Positions 41,009 to 52,451 of a DNA stretch of 64,000 nucleotides are shown one piece after another. Source of the stretch: Ulota crispa (Eukaryota; Streptophyta; Bryopsida; Orthotrichales; Orthotrichaceae); the NCBI GenBank assembly GCA_963920765.1, contig OY987243.1:7192001-7256000 (forward strand), given 5' to 3'. The translations under genes were made by a program, and so were the position numbers. How positions within the stretch are numbered: position 1 is the first letter of the stretch; each line of letters opens with the position of its first letter. Below the pieces are notes generated by a model. The model searched no databases. It saw only the letters and a list, made by a program, of their open reading frames with translations, and was not told where the DNA came from.

Positions 41009-42558
41009 TCATGGGAGAAAGTCATATAGCACAGGCTTTGGACCCTCTTTCTCTAATTCTCTACCTGACTTCCTCTCTCTTGCCCTCTTCCACTTCACCA
41101 CCGCTCCTTGCCATTGATTCTTAGCCTTCAAATTGTCATATGTATAGTTCATTTTCTTCAATGTTTGCTCATAGAATTGTATATATTTTTCTAGCATCAC
41201 TATGTCCTCAACATCACAACCGTAGCTTGGGTCCCTTCTCTCATCATCCACCTCCTTGGCATGTTCAACGGCAACATCAAAACATTTTTGCTCTAATTCA
41301 TTTGCTTCTATATTGAATTTGTCCTTCCTCTGTCGTATATCTTCATGCATTCTTAGAATGTTATCTAGTTTAGATGCCCATTCAGCATACACTTCTTTTG
41401 TGCAATCTTTCCCATCATGAAGCCCCTTTCAGCACAAGTCACGTTTCCTCTTCAATTCATTAATGTGCTACTCTCTGCGGTTTATGAAGTCCGCCAGAGC
41501 CTCTTGTTTTTGCTTCAATACATTTACGGCATTCCAATCTACTTCATGTTTCTTTAAATTCTCCAACTCTTGCATCTTCAAATGCAGAGATATCTTTGTG
41601 CTCTCAATTTTTTCGAGCAACCCAGATTCATCGTCCTCTGCATCTCTTTCACTGCCAATGTTTTGTTGCTCTTCCAAACATGGATTTTGTAGAACATTGG
41701 CCACATCTTCCTTGATATTCTCGGAGCACTGGGGAAGATCTGTTGATTCCTCTTCCCTCTTCTTCTCTTGCTTAGGTGCCAATTCCTTCATGGATTGCTC
41801 TTCCCTCTATGTCTTTTGGTCAGCTCCCAATTCCTCCATTGACTCCTCTTCCCTTTCCCTCTCTTACTCACCTTGCAATTCCTCTTGATCTCCTACTGTA
41901 ATGGCGTTGTTGTCATCATTGCTATGGAAAGAGTACCCATTGTACTCGTGCGAGTGCTCATCTTTGCTAGAAGGAGGTGACCACTACACTAAAGCGTCTG
42001 CAACAAAAAAATTCCGGGCTTCACAAATTCCAACATCTTCTTTCAAATACCATGCTCCTCACCCCGCAATATTGAAGCCTCCTCAGGAGGTACTACAATT
42101 GGGCCCTCTTTTATTGTTCTCTAATCCACCTCCTTCTTTAATATAATTTCAGCATACACCATTCTCATAAGAAATAAACCAAAATTATCATTTCGATATG
42201 TAGAGGGCTCCATATATAATATTTTCTACACCTTGCAGCATCTGTCTTTGAATTCTTCATCCTTGGCGTATCTAAGATTTGCCTTGTTCTGCTTCAAGTG
42301 CTGCTTGTGGCAACACAGAGAAAGTAACTTATCTATGTGGCACCAATCTACATATTTACTAACTATTTCATAACTCCAAGGTTGTGGTTCATCTCGCCAA
42401 CCCTTGAAAGCCTCAATATTTGGATTAAGCAATATTTGCACACGCTTCTTCTGCGGTTTTCCTCTTCGTTTGCGAGTCTTGTTGCGGATGGCCTTTTGCT
42501 CTAAGGCAAACAACGCTCTTCAAACGGGAGGATGCGACTCCTCTACCTCATTCTCCAT
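41009..42558 (-). pseudogene. Coiled-coil member of the unrecognised family (paralog 2)
   Basis: Minus-strand frames with several stops. After a basic segment (RNKTRKRRGKPQKKR) comes the shared module: SKYVDWCHIDKLLSLCCH and NKANLRYAKD, then LILKKEVD and a Pro/Glu-rich stretch. The C-terminal part is a long charged coiled coil (HLKMQELENLKKHEVDW and NIEANELEQKCFDVAVEHA), ending near 41,009. It shares the first module with the genes at 37.4 and 50.9 kb but has neither RING finger nor proline repeats. A GC-rich island lies at its 5' side. A DNA-binding or scaffold role is possible but only guessed. The start at 42,558 is the first ATG before the module. Confidence 0.6.
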
Positions 42559-42799
42559 AATGGTCACTAATGAAGCCCAGTGCTACTGTAAACATTAAGT
42601 GTTTTGTGTGATGCAAAAGCACTTGCTCTAGAAGAGGAAAAATAGAATTCTCTCTAGATTTGAATTTATAAACATTCAAATCATAAACATTTACAAGCAA
42701 AACGTCATACAAGAATTACACATGCACGTATTGGCCTTGGGATGGGAATCCAAAGGATTGGATGGAGAAACAGGAAAAAAAATCAAAACCTCCCCCTCC

Positions 42800-43180
42800 T
42801 AAAGAGTATTCACTCCCTCCACATGCACGCATTCGGCCACTTTAGGATGGTCGCCAACCGTCCCGCATGGAGGAGCAATGGAGACCAATGGTGCAAGTGG
42901 GGCCTTATGTACCCGCACGCGCCTCTTAAGCAAGCACCAGTCCACCCATGCAAAGTCACCCACGGCATGTGCGGGTGCTCCCACTAGCGGTCGCCCATGG
43001 GGGCGCGTGCGGATCCGGGACGCCAATTGCGTGCATGGTGCGTGTGCACATCCTGCAATTGCTAGTTGCTCAGGTGCGCGTGCACATCTGGCGACTGCTG
43101 GTCGCCCCGGGGGCGCGTGCGTATTAGGCAACTGCGGGTGGCCGACGGGCGACTACAAGTGGCGGCGTCCAAGTTTTTCC
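42800..43180. repeat. GC-rich GCGAC/GCAAC island 2
   Basis: Alternating units such as GGCGACTG, GTGCGCGTG and TCGCCC in locally GC-rich DNA, 240 bp upstream of the start of the minus-strand coiled-coil gene. Confidence 0.7.
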
Positions 43181-43199
43181 AAAGGAGGGTACACGCGTG

Positions 43200-44170
43200 G
43201 ACACTATTCTTTTTTTGGGCAATTTAAGGCCCAGTTGCCTCAAAAAAAAAGATGAGCTTCAAGCCAATAAAAAAAAATAGAAGCAAAATATTCAAAAAAT
43301 GCCAGGTTGCAATAATGAAAATTGCATTGCACCCTAGGCTTCCATATAATTCTTGTCAAATTGAAAACTGATGCCATTACTTTAGATTTTTATGAGGTGT
43401 TATCTCCAACAATCAAGTAATGCTAATGGTTATTTGGATATTTCCAAAAAAATGTCAATGAATATTTTTTGGCTATCAAAAAAATTCTATGATGCTACAA
43501 AAATCCATGCACAAGGGCCACCTTCAACTCCAACCAAAAATAGGATGAAGCCTGCAAGCTACAAACCATTTTGAAAGAATGCCACATAAGCATTGGTGAG
43601 AAAACCAAAAAAAATCCTTGCGCGTGAAGGTGCAAAAATAGGTGCATGTAAGGTAGGCGCACCCATAAGCGTGGAAATAAGGGTTTTGGAGTAGATAAAA
43701 TAATTGAACAATTTTGAAAAAAAAAATTGTAAGTTAGGGAATGAAACTTAAAATATTGGCATGAATTTCAAGGTTCCAATTGCAAGCATTTGTTAATAGT
43801 TCTCAAACTTGGGTATTTGATGCTCAAACTATACTTCACATAGAATAAACATAAAACAAAATTTGCTAAAACGGAAGCTTAGTTATGTGTTCCTGAAGTT
43901 TAAAGTATTGCTTGGCCCTAAATGTCTTGCCCTTGCCATTAAGGGGTTAAAGAGTCAAACATTTATAGAAACAAAAACACTTACACACTGGATTGTAATC
44001 ATTGCTACATAATTTAGGAATTGCATTACATAAGAAGACTTTACAAAAAACCAACCTATGTTATGTGGATCTATACTTCCCCTATAAATAAATAGGCCAT
44101 ATTGAGATAACAAAAATAAATTTTTGCTTACAATTATAATTACTGCCTTTAGCTTTACAATGCTATAATT
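43200..44170. other. AT-rich spacer with a lone piggyBac-type end
   Basis: No gene supported. A lone AAGGGG followed by TTAA at about 43,944-43,953 resembles a piggyBac-type right end, without a matching left end nearby. Confidence 0.4.
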
Positions 44171-44177
44171 CTATTAC

Positions 44178-47100
44178 TTATAGCGTGAAAGTATCATCGC
44201 TAGGCACTTCATCAGCATCAGGATCTGCGTCGTCACGGGGAGAATCTGTGGTAACAGAATTGCTTGAGCTCTGGTTCTTGTCCTCTTCTCTTGGTACTAG
44301 CATTTGCTTTCTTTCTTGTTCCACCTTGGAGTTTAGGTTGCAAACCTCAGTGTCTATTCCATCTCCTACTTGAGTGCACACCAAACGTTTTGTTACCCTT
44401 AAAGTATCAATGACTCCATCGTTGTTGGATCTCGGATGTTGTGTAACTCCTCTACTCAATTGACCAAGGTTTTTAGTTGAATTGCTTTCACCCATGATAA
44501 ATTGTTGAACGACTTGGCTGTGGCATTTACGAGTACGCCTACTCCTGTCATCCGCTTTCCGGATGCGCTTCTTTGATTTATGTGCACGCGGATCCAATGA
44601 AGATTCACCAATGGCAAACTTTGAAGAACACTCAATGGGTTGCAATGTTGAGCCACGGAGTTCCTCATCAACGCTCTGCACCGGACCTTTGTTCTTCTCT
44701 AGCGTGATTGGTGCTATGGGAATACACCTTCTAATGCTAGCATTGACTATAGCCGCTACTAGAGTGGCGGCTGTGACATGCTGCTTCTGCATCAGGTGTT
44801 GAAGAGTTATCAATGGCAAATCATCATCGTCATCTGTTCCACATGTTCTTAGATTGCTACGTACTGCACTGACTGGATGACTTGCATGCCCAATCACTTC
44901 TTCTTGTATTGCCTCCACATGCCTTTCTATTTCTATAGTGATCAACGTGGCAATTGTTGGTGCGCTTTGGCGAGTTGTTGGTTTGCTCAAGGAAGGAACA
45001 ATTAGCGGGGGAGATATAGCATTTTCTTTTGTTGGTGGCACCATAATGCCCGCAGTTCCTAAGTCGTCCTCTGGAGTTGTTGCCCTCAACGGTGGGGAGT
45101 ATACGATTGGGAATGCATCCCAAGCAGACACGTGTTGTTCGTTGTTCCAGCGGTCCTCGTCCTCCCATGACAATCTTCTTTCATATATGTTGCCAACAAA
45201 TGTGTTTGTGTACTATCATTGACGTTGTACATGTCTCCTTCCAAATATTGGGTCCAATCTAGCCCATACACTTCCGTCCAATTGTTCCTCCACCTCCCTA
45301 CAATTCTCTACCTTGCGCTGGTGGGTTTGTACAAGTTTGTCATCCGATCCTGAGGAGAGTGGCTCCTTGTTCTCTTCTTTCAAATCAATTGCCTCTAAAT
45401 ATTCATTGTAAAAAGCAACTGCATTTGTTCCACGTTTCTTCCTAACTAATTTGTTATTGGCATAAATATAGACCAACGCCTCCACCTTAGATGTGGTTAA
45501 GCAGTTCCACACTTTATTATGCACAAACAAGTACATACTCCAATTCCTTTCACATGAAGATGCTGAACAGGTCAAAGATAAAATCCTCTTAGCAATTTTT
45601 GGGAGAGCATTCCCGCCCACACGATTCCATCATTATTGAAGCAATAGTTTGCAGCGGTTGATATCAAGAGCCTCCTGCAAAGGGTCAAACGGGTCTATCT
45701 TCTCTTCAAATTCCGTCAACTCCCTCATTGCATTGTCCTTTGACACTCTCAATGGCCCGCTGAGCTTCCATATAACTCAATTCAATGCACCTTTGCCTTT
45801 TCCATTGTGTTGAATGATTGGTACGTCAACCAAATATGGGTTTAGTAGCTCACTGGCAAAGTGGAGATCAGTGTGCATCAATTTCCATTGAGCGTCAAAC
45901 TACTTCTTGAATTTGTTGCCGTTTCATGATCTAGAAAGAAAGGCTCCTCTTTGAGATAGTAAACATGAAGCTTCAGTTGATGCATTACCATCCAAGCCCT
46001 TGGCATCGCTGGTTCTTTTCCATCAAACACCCAAAGGGCCACTATTGCAGATTTCATCAAATACTAGTAATTGGCACATTCCTGCCAAAACATATTAGAG
46101 TGGATGTCATTTCAAGCAAGTCGCGCACGCATTTGGACTATATAACCGTTTCTCTGATTAAGTAAACTCCTCTCGAACTCAACATACGAGGGGTCTGTAA
46201 TCACAGGTAACAACGCTTGCCTACATTCCACCTGGCGGTCTATCATGAGAAAAATCATTGCAAAATGTGTCTCTACGGGTAGTCGCAATGACAGCTTTGA
46301 GTACTTCCAAAAGAGAGCCAACGTATGATGGTATTTTTTAATGAACTTCACGATAGCCATGCACCTTGAAACTACTTTCAAAAACCTGCTTCTCTTTACT
46401 CCAATCCTCCATAAGCAAGTCCAAAATGTGAGCAGCACATCTTTGCCTAAACATGTGCGGGCACTTCTCCTCCAATTTTGCCAGGGTTCCTATCATCACT
46501 GCCGTGTTGTTCGTACACAATTGAACAATGTTTTGCGCTCCAACTTCCTTGATGTATTTAACCATCATATTTGTTGTATACGCAATGTCCTTCTTCTCTC
46601 CACTGGTGTCAACGGATCCCAAAAACACATCACCTGCTGGACATACCAGTTTCACGTTCAGCAGCGAGCATGAATTAGTATATGACCACTCGTCGGAACA
46701 AATTGCTGCTCCATACAATTCAATACATTGCTTTGTTTGCTTCGTCACCATTTTTGACACTGCAGCCTTCTTTATATCTATCATTTTAGTGCGCACCACA
46801 TTATATGATGGCGGTTGATACATCAATCCGGATGCTGCTGTTTCCTTCACTGCCTTGACAAAAGCTGGATGTCGCACAACGTTGAAAGCAATGTTGGCCT
46901 CATAGAAAAAAGAAGCCCATGTATTATCCGACTTCTGCCTGAGTCCCACCTGTAATGCTTCATCCATACTCATCTAGAGTGAACTACTTGGAGTAAACCT
47001 CCTTCTCTCAACTGATGCTGGAGTAGAATCAACTGAATCTGGATTAGAAGGTAGTACCTCCTGCAAACTGACGGGAACTGCAAATCCTTCTTGTGACAAA

Positions 47101-47580
47101 GGCACTACTGCCTCTGTAACCTGTAGTGCGGGCCCAGCCGTGGATTGAGCTAAACCATTGCCGTCTTCACTCGACCCCCACATCTCATGATACAACATTT
47201 CCTTTGAGACAACTCCTTGACAATTCTTGAACTTCTCCAACACCAACCTTGGAATACGTTTACAACAATCCAAAGAGGGATTGCCGCCATATCCAAAGTG
47301 CATGAGAGCTCTTTTTCAAACAAAGACGCAATTCCACCCGCAAAAAACACAAGTTTTTGTATTCACACCTTTGTTAGGGTCCATCTCTACTGTCAACCAA
47401 GGGTCCCATTCTCTTGTGGCCCTCTGTGTATCGATGGCAGCAACCTTTCCAGCAACTCGATTAGCCATGGTCTTCACTGCCCACAAGTTCTCTACTAAAA
47501 AATGGCCAGCAACGTGTTGTACAAAAAGAAGTAGAGACAAAGCAACCCACTTGAAGGATTCTCTCAAACCCCACTAGGCA
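44178..47580 (-). pseudogene. hAT transposase (DUF659 type) with long C-terminal extension
   Basis: Minus-strand frames separated by several stops or frame changes. Order: a BED-type zinc-finger remnant (KTCVFCG, about 47,360), a linker, the DUF659 core at 46,973-46,338 (AAICSDEWSYTNSCSLLN, then QRCAAHILDLLMED, the Cys-x2-His insert of hAT transposases), further RNase H-fold sequence to 45,880, and the hAT dimerisation domain at about 45,620-45,470 (SCERNWSMYLFVHNKVWN). Beyond this a 331-residue open frame (45,173-44,178) adds an acidic, Ser-rich region with a probable nuclear signal (KSKKRIRKADDRSRRTRK) and an acidic tail (DDADPDADEVPSDD). Such an extension is unusual for the family. The enzyme would cut and paste DNA with 8 bp duplications. 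Now inactive. Confidence 0.85.
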
Positions 47581-47789
47581 AGGTTGTTGCCCTTTGAGTA
47601 TTTGAGTTCTGCATGAAGCCTCTTTCAAAGTTTCAAACCGTGAGTTCATCAACGAAGCAATGTAAATGAGGGTCAATTGCACCTCTAGTTTTATAGTCCC
47701 CCTCCCTGGTACTCGTGGTCACCTAGTGAGCGACTTCGGATGAGTGGGTTCAACGAGTTCTAGAAAAACCTCACATGACGCTTGTGAAG

Positions 47790-48070
47790 CAAAGTCAATG
47801 GAGCAACCGCAGGTCCAAGAAGGGCAACTTCGGGTCCGGGAAGGGCGACTTCAGGTCTGGATAGGGCAACTTTGGGTCCAGATAGGGCGACTGCAGGTCT
47901 TGGAAGGGCAACTTAGGGTCTTGAAAGGGTCAATTCTAGACTTAAATGGGCCAATTATGCCCTTCCAAGGGCGACTGCAAGGAGAAAGACAAAAATAGCG
48001 ACTACAGCTTCAACAAGGGCAAGTGCAAGTGCATGGAGGGCGACCGTAGCTCCATGGAGCGCAATTGCTG
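47790..48070. repeat. GC-rich GCGAC/GCAAC island 3
   Basis: About ten imperfect units of the form GGGCGACTGCAGGTC with spacers such as TGGAA, in the same orientation throughout, 200 bp upstream of the hAT gene start. This is the clearest example of the repeated motif. Confidence 0.8.
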
Positions 48071-48099
48071 GTCCCACATAAGTAACACCAATGTTTTGC

Positions 48100-49500
48100 G
48101 ATGCTCTAGTTTTTTTGTTTTTTATGTTATTTGTTTTTATTTTTATTTTTATTTTGCTTACATGGCTGGCCGCCACATCAATATATGTGCAATAAAATGA
48201 GCCTCTCTTTCATAAACTCTTTGACAAATTTAGCATAGTATCCCCGTAGCTAAAGATGGGTGTGAAGTATTCCACACTATTTCATCTGGTGCATGAAATG
48301 GTTTGGAATATTCCACACCATTTCATTTGCAAGGAGGGTAGCGCTACCAAGCGCTACTGAATGTTATGGCCGGGGCCAGCAAGGTACAACCCATTCAAGG
48401 AAATTACCACCCAAGCATTTGTGAAAAAACCTTAAAATCCTTGCTACAGTCCTTGCACATCACAGGGTTTGACCACGTGTACCACATGCTCTTGGCATAT
48501 AGTAAGTTAGAATTCCCAAATTATACATTCCCCACTATAACATTCTATACTAACAAGTTTGTACACCACAAGAAGGGAAAAATTATAAATTCAAGTTGCT
48601 AATATTTATTGTTAAAACAATCACAACCATGAGAATCATATTTTCATAATGAAAAACAAGCACATTTCCTTGGATCCAGTTGTTAGAATAAAAGTTATGC
48701 TTTCACAAGAAAATTGGCTACAAATGAGCAATAACGAATTATTGAGATTATATTTCATGACATTAGAATTTATGACGTACATCTATACACACATAATGAC
48801 ATAATTGCTTCTAATAATCAATTTGAGAATGATCAAATTTCCATAAGATTTTGTGTTCAATGCAAATGTTACCATAAGTTAATTTACCTAAACAATTATT
48901 TTAGCTCTTACCTATACTTTTCCAAAATTAAGCTTATCCTCATATTCATAGATATTGATTTAAAGGAATTTATCAAAATTACTCCTTAGCTACTTAAAAA
49001 TACAAGACAATCTCCTACATGCTTAAATATAATCAAAATGCCATAATGTATGCGAGAAATGACTATTGTACCCCATCTTCTCTTTCAAAACATACCATTT
49101 TCTCTTCTTTGGTTTTCACTCCCTTTTCCAAATTAATTACTAAATATCAAAGAAACTAATCACCACTTCACAACATAGCAATGATGGCATCACATACTAC
49201 AAACATTCAATCAAGTACTAGCAACACAAAATTCAAAGTAATTCCAATTGAAACTTTACAACGTAGAAAATCCACTTTGTACATGTATGTTTATAAAACC
49301 ACATATAGAGCTCTAAAATAAAATGTACTCCTTCATATCATGCAACATCCATGTTGCACTATTGTACTTGTTATGCATTGCTTTATTTTCCTTACCCACT
49401 CCCTATTCTTGTGTACGATTGTCATGGCTCCTAGTTCATATTCAGAGTGAGCACATACCTTCTAAAATGCCATTTTTTTCCAATGCATCTACCCGCTCCT
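48100..49500. other. AT-rich spacer
   Basis: No gene supported. Contains a short inverted duplication around GTGTGGAATATTCCACAC-like sequence near 48,260-48,330, then plain AT-rich DNA. Confidence 0.4.
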
Positions 49501-49501
49501 T

Positions 49502-50980
49502 CTAAAATTTAATACCAAATGTTTTCTCTTCTATATTCAAAAGACTCATAAACAACCTTGACTTCAAGTCTTCTACAGCCAATGGAGGTAAATCACTCAA
49601 CCTTTTATACTCGTTGTCCAAAAATAAACCCCAGTTAATGTCAAGAAGGTCCTTGATCTCTAACATTTTAATTAAACAAGCTTGCGCTATCTCAAAATGA
49701 TCCATAGCTTCATTTGCACATTTCTCTTCCACATTACACTCATCCATAATTTGTTGAAGGAGCTCATCTGCTTGTGCGCTAGCATTTGAGTTGGAAGCCC
49801 CCCTGTTGACTCTTGTTGTACTTTACGAAGAACTTCTCCAACTCTTACATCTACTCGCGCTGGAACTCCAAATGAACAACTCCCGTTTGAATAAGGGCTT
49901 TTTGAGTTGCGACATCATCCTCCGCAACACCAACCCCTATCCGCTCTCGGATAATCTCACATTCTTGTTAGGTACCCTCCAATTCTTTTAAGAGGCCTTT
50001 CAAGATTTTTTTATAATCCTCTCTTATCTGATTAACTATTTTTGGAGACCTAACATTGCCCTCCACTTTCTTCACCACAGTCGTATGCAGTTGTGGATCT
50101 TCACCTTTGTGTGCTTTGCCCAAATTCCCTTCAGGGCCTCCCACTTGCTCCACTACGCCCACTGCTTCCATGAATGTGGATTCTCCACCTCCCACAGTCT
50201 CCACTTCTGGCAGTACTACAGGTGTACTCGCGTCCAGTACTGACACTACTAGTGGTACTACTTCAAGTGTATTCATCTCCACAATTGGCTCTACTTGCAG
50301 TACTATTCTAGGTGTTTTCACCTCCACGACTGGCTCCTCTTGTGGTACTATTTTAGGTGTATTCACCTGTAGTATTGGCTCCGTTGTCTTGGCCATAGGC
50401 TCCAATGGACCAACATCATCATCTGAGCTGTGTTTGTTGGATGAATCTGACCATTTGTAGTCTACATCAGCCACTGTGTCTTTGATATTCTTTCGAGGCC
50501 CTAATCCTTCACGTGGATTGCTTGAAAGTACTGCATGTGGTATGTGTGGAGTTTTCGGCATTGTGATATTCTTTGCTGCCTTCATGGTTCTCCAATCCAT
50601 TGTTTGGTGTAGCTTGAATTTGGCGTATACCATCTGACATAGATTCAACCCAACTTCGCTTCGTGGAATTCTATGCACATTGTAGAGCACTCTATACACC
50701 TCAACACATTGTTGCACAAATGCATTGTCCCTGCAGTAATGTAGATTTGCTTGGTTATATTTCAAATTGACCATGTGTCGATGGTAAGGGAATAAGTTGT
50801 TGACATGGCACCATCCAATAAATTCCTTGCAAGTCTTTAGAGTCCAAATTTTTGAACCTTGCGCTAACTTGCAAATGCCACCGCTGTTGGGTCTATAAGT
50901 ATTGAACGTTGCCTGTGGTGATAATCTCCTTTCGGTTTCCTCTTCTTCAAGCTCGGATGCATCTTCACAGTTCAGGAAAA
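49502..50980 (-). pseudogene. Repeat-bearing member of the unrecognised family (paralog 3)
   Basis: One frame stays open from about 50,975 to 49,968. It carries the shared module (WTLKTCKEFIGWCHVNNLFP, NQANLHYCRD, CVEVYRVLYN and MDWRTMKAAKNITMPK), an acidic Ser/Asp linker (SSNKHSSDDD) and four or five imperfect repeats of about 16 residues of the form VEVKTPRIVLQVEP. Downstream, after stops, MDECNVEEKCANEAMDHFE (49,747) may be the remaining C-terminus, helical and charged. It is the best preserved of the three paralogs. The first ATG in frame (50,774) lies after the conserved WC motif, so the true start is probably upstream or in a separate exon. A GC-rich island stands 200 bp upstream. Function unknown. 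Confidence 0.6.
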
Positions 50981-51169
50981 CCCTAAGTTAGAGAAAAAAT
51001 CTCTTGAAAGTAAACCCCGTGGCGTTGGTAAGAAGAAGTCAATAGAAAAAATGGCAATGGTTTGGTACTAAGCCCATATCCCCTGCACACATGCATGCAT
51101 CTAGACACTTTGTGGCGTTTGGAAGTCGTTGTGCAATGCAAAAATTGAGGGACAAGAGCACGCAGCGCG

Positions 51170-51510
51170 TACAAATATCCGCGCTCGCCCTAGGGCAAGT
51201 GCGAGTGGGGCAACCGGCGGTCGCCCATTGCGATTTTAAGGGCGTATGCGGGTAGAGCGACCACTAGTCGGCCATCGACATTTCAAGGGCGTGTGCGAGT
51301 AGGGCGACCACCAGTCGACCATCGACATTTCAAGAGCGCGTGCGGGACTAGTAGGCAACCGCGGGTTGTAGGGAGAGGTGCTTCTGTCAACGCGTGCAAA
51401 CATGGCTAATTTTGGCAAGACCAGCAGTTGCAAGGGGCGTGTGTACAGGAGTGGGCGACCGCCGATTGCTCGGGGCGCATGTACAACGCCCACGCGACTG
51501 CAGGTCTTCA
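51170..51510. repeat. GC-rich GCGAC/GCAAC island 4
   Basis: Units such as GGGCGACCACCAGTCGACC and GTGTGCGAGTAGGGCGACC, immediately upstream of the minus-strand paralog 3. Confidence 0.75.
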
Positions 51511-51599
51511 TGCGCAAAAAGAAGAGAGGATGGGGGGGGGGTTATTCAAATTTGAACTTCAAAAGTGTGGGAATTACTAGGGAATCTGGAAATTCTCTC

Positions 51600-52125
51600 C
51601 ATGAAGGGTGAGTGTAAGAGAATTTTTTGGGATAAAAATGAACTACGGTTCAAGGTAACCCTTGTTGAAGGTCACATATTCAAATACTTGCCAAAAGATG
51701 GGATATTGTTGTGATTATATAATACCTAAAACAAAAAGTGTTGGAATGACTTGAAATTTCTATTACATCTTCCAATAAGGGTGTGTGATATGTGAAAATT
51801 TTTTGGGATCAAAATGAAATATAACTCAAGATGATCCTTTTAGGGGTCACATATTCAATTACTTAGCAAAATTTGGGATATTATTGTGATTACTTAAAAC
51901 CTATAGCAAAAAGTATTGGAATGACTTGAAATTTGTACCACATCCTCTAATAAGGGTGTGTGACTTGTGGGAATTTGTTGGGATTAAAATGAAATAATAT
52001 TGAAGGTGACCCTTTTGAAGGTTACATATTCAAATACTTGCCAGACAATGGGATATTGAATAAATTATTTAATACATATAGCAAAAAGTGTTGGAATGAC
52101 TTGGAATTTGTATTGCATCCTCCAA
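51600..52125 (-). repeat. 175 bp tandem repeat array, right
   Basis: About three units, inverted relative to the array at 40,430-40,900, with landmarks GTGTGTGA at about 51,780 and 51,956. The two arrays act as large subterminal inverted repeats around 41.0-51.5 kb. Confidence 0.85.
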
Positions 52126-52229
52126 GGATCCAAAAATAATGTGTATCAGTAAAATGAGAGAATGGTTCTCCCGCCTTGGGACTTGCGGTTGCCTTGGTAG
52201 GCACTTACGTCATATGCATACGTCTTTTC

Positions 52230-52450
52230 CAACTCTTAGCCAACGATGCACCGACAGTCGCAGGTGGACTCACGGTTGCCTCAGTGCACGCGCCTCTTAA
52301 CTCTAAACTCCACCTTTGTCATGCACGCGCCCCATAGCTGTGGTTGCAGCAATATTTGCGGTCGCCCGTATCTGCACGTGCTCCACAGCGGTGGTCGCAA
52401 CAGTAGTCGCAGTCGCTTGTATTTGCACGCGCCTATACCCGCATTCGCGT
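52230..52450. repeat. GC-rich GCGAC/GCAAC island 5
   Basis: Units such as GTCGCAGTCGC and GCACGCGCC between the 175 bp array and the LTR-like fossil. It is the only island without an adjacent gene start that I can see on its own side. Confidence 0.6.
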
Positions 52451-52451
52451 T

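Noticed and set aside
50056-50460. 134-residue Ser/Thr-rich plus-strand frame
   Set aside because: Antisense shadow of the repeat-rich part of paralog 3.
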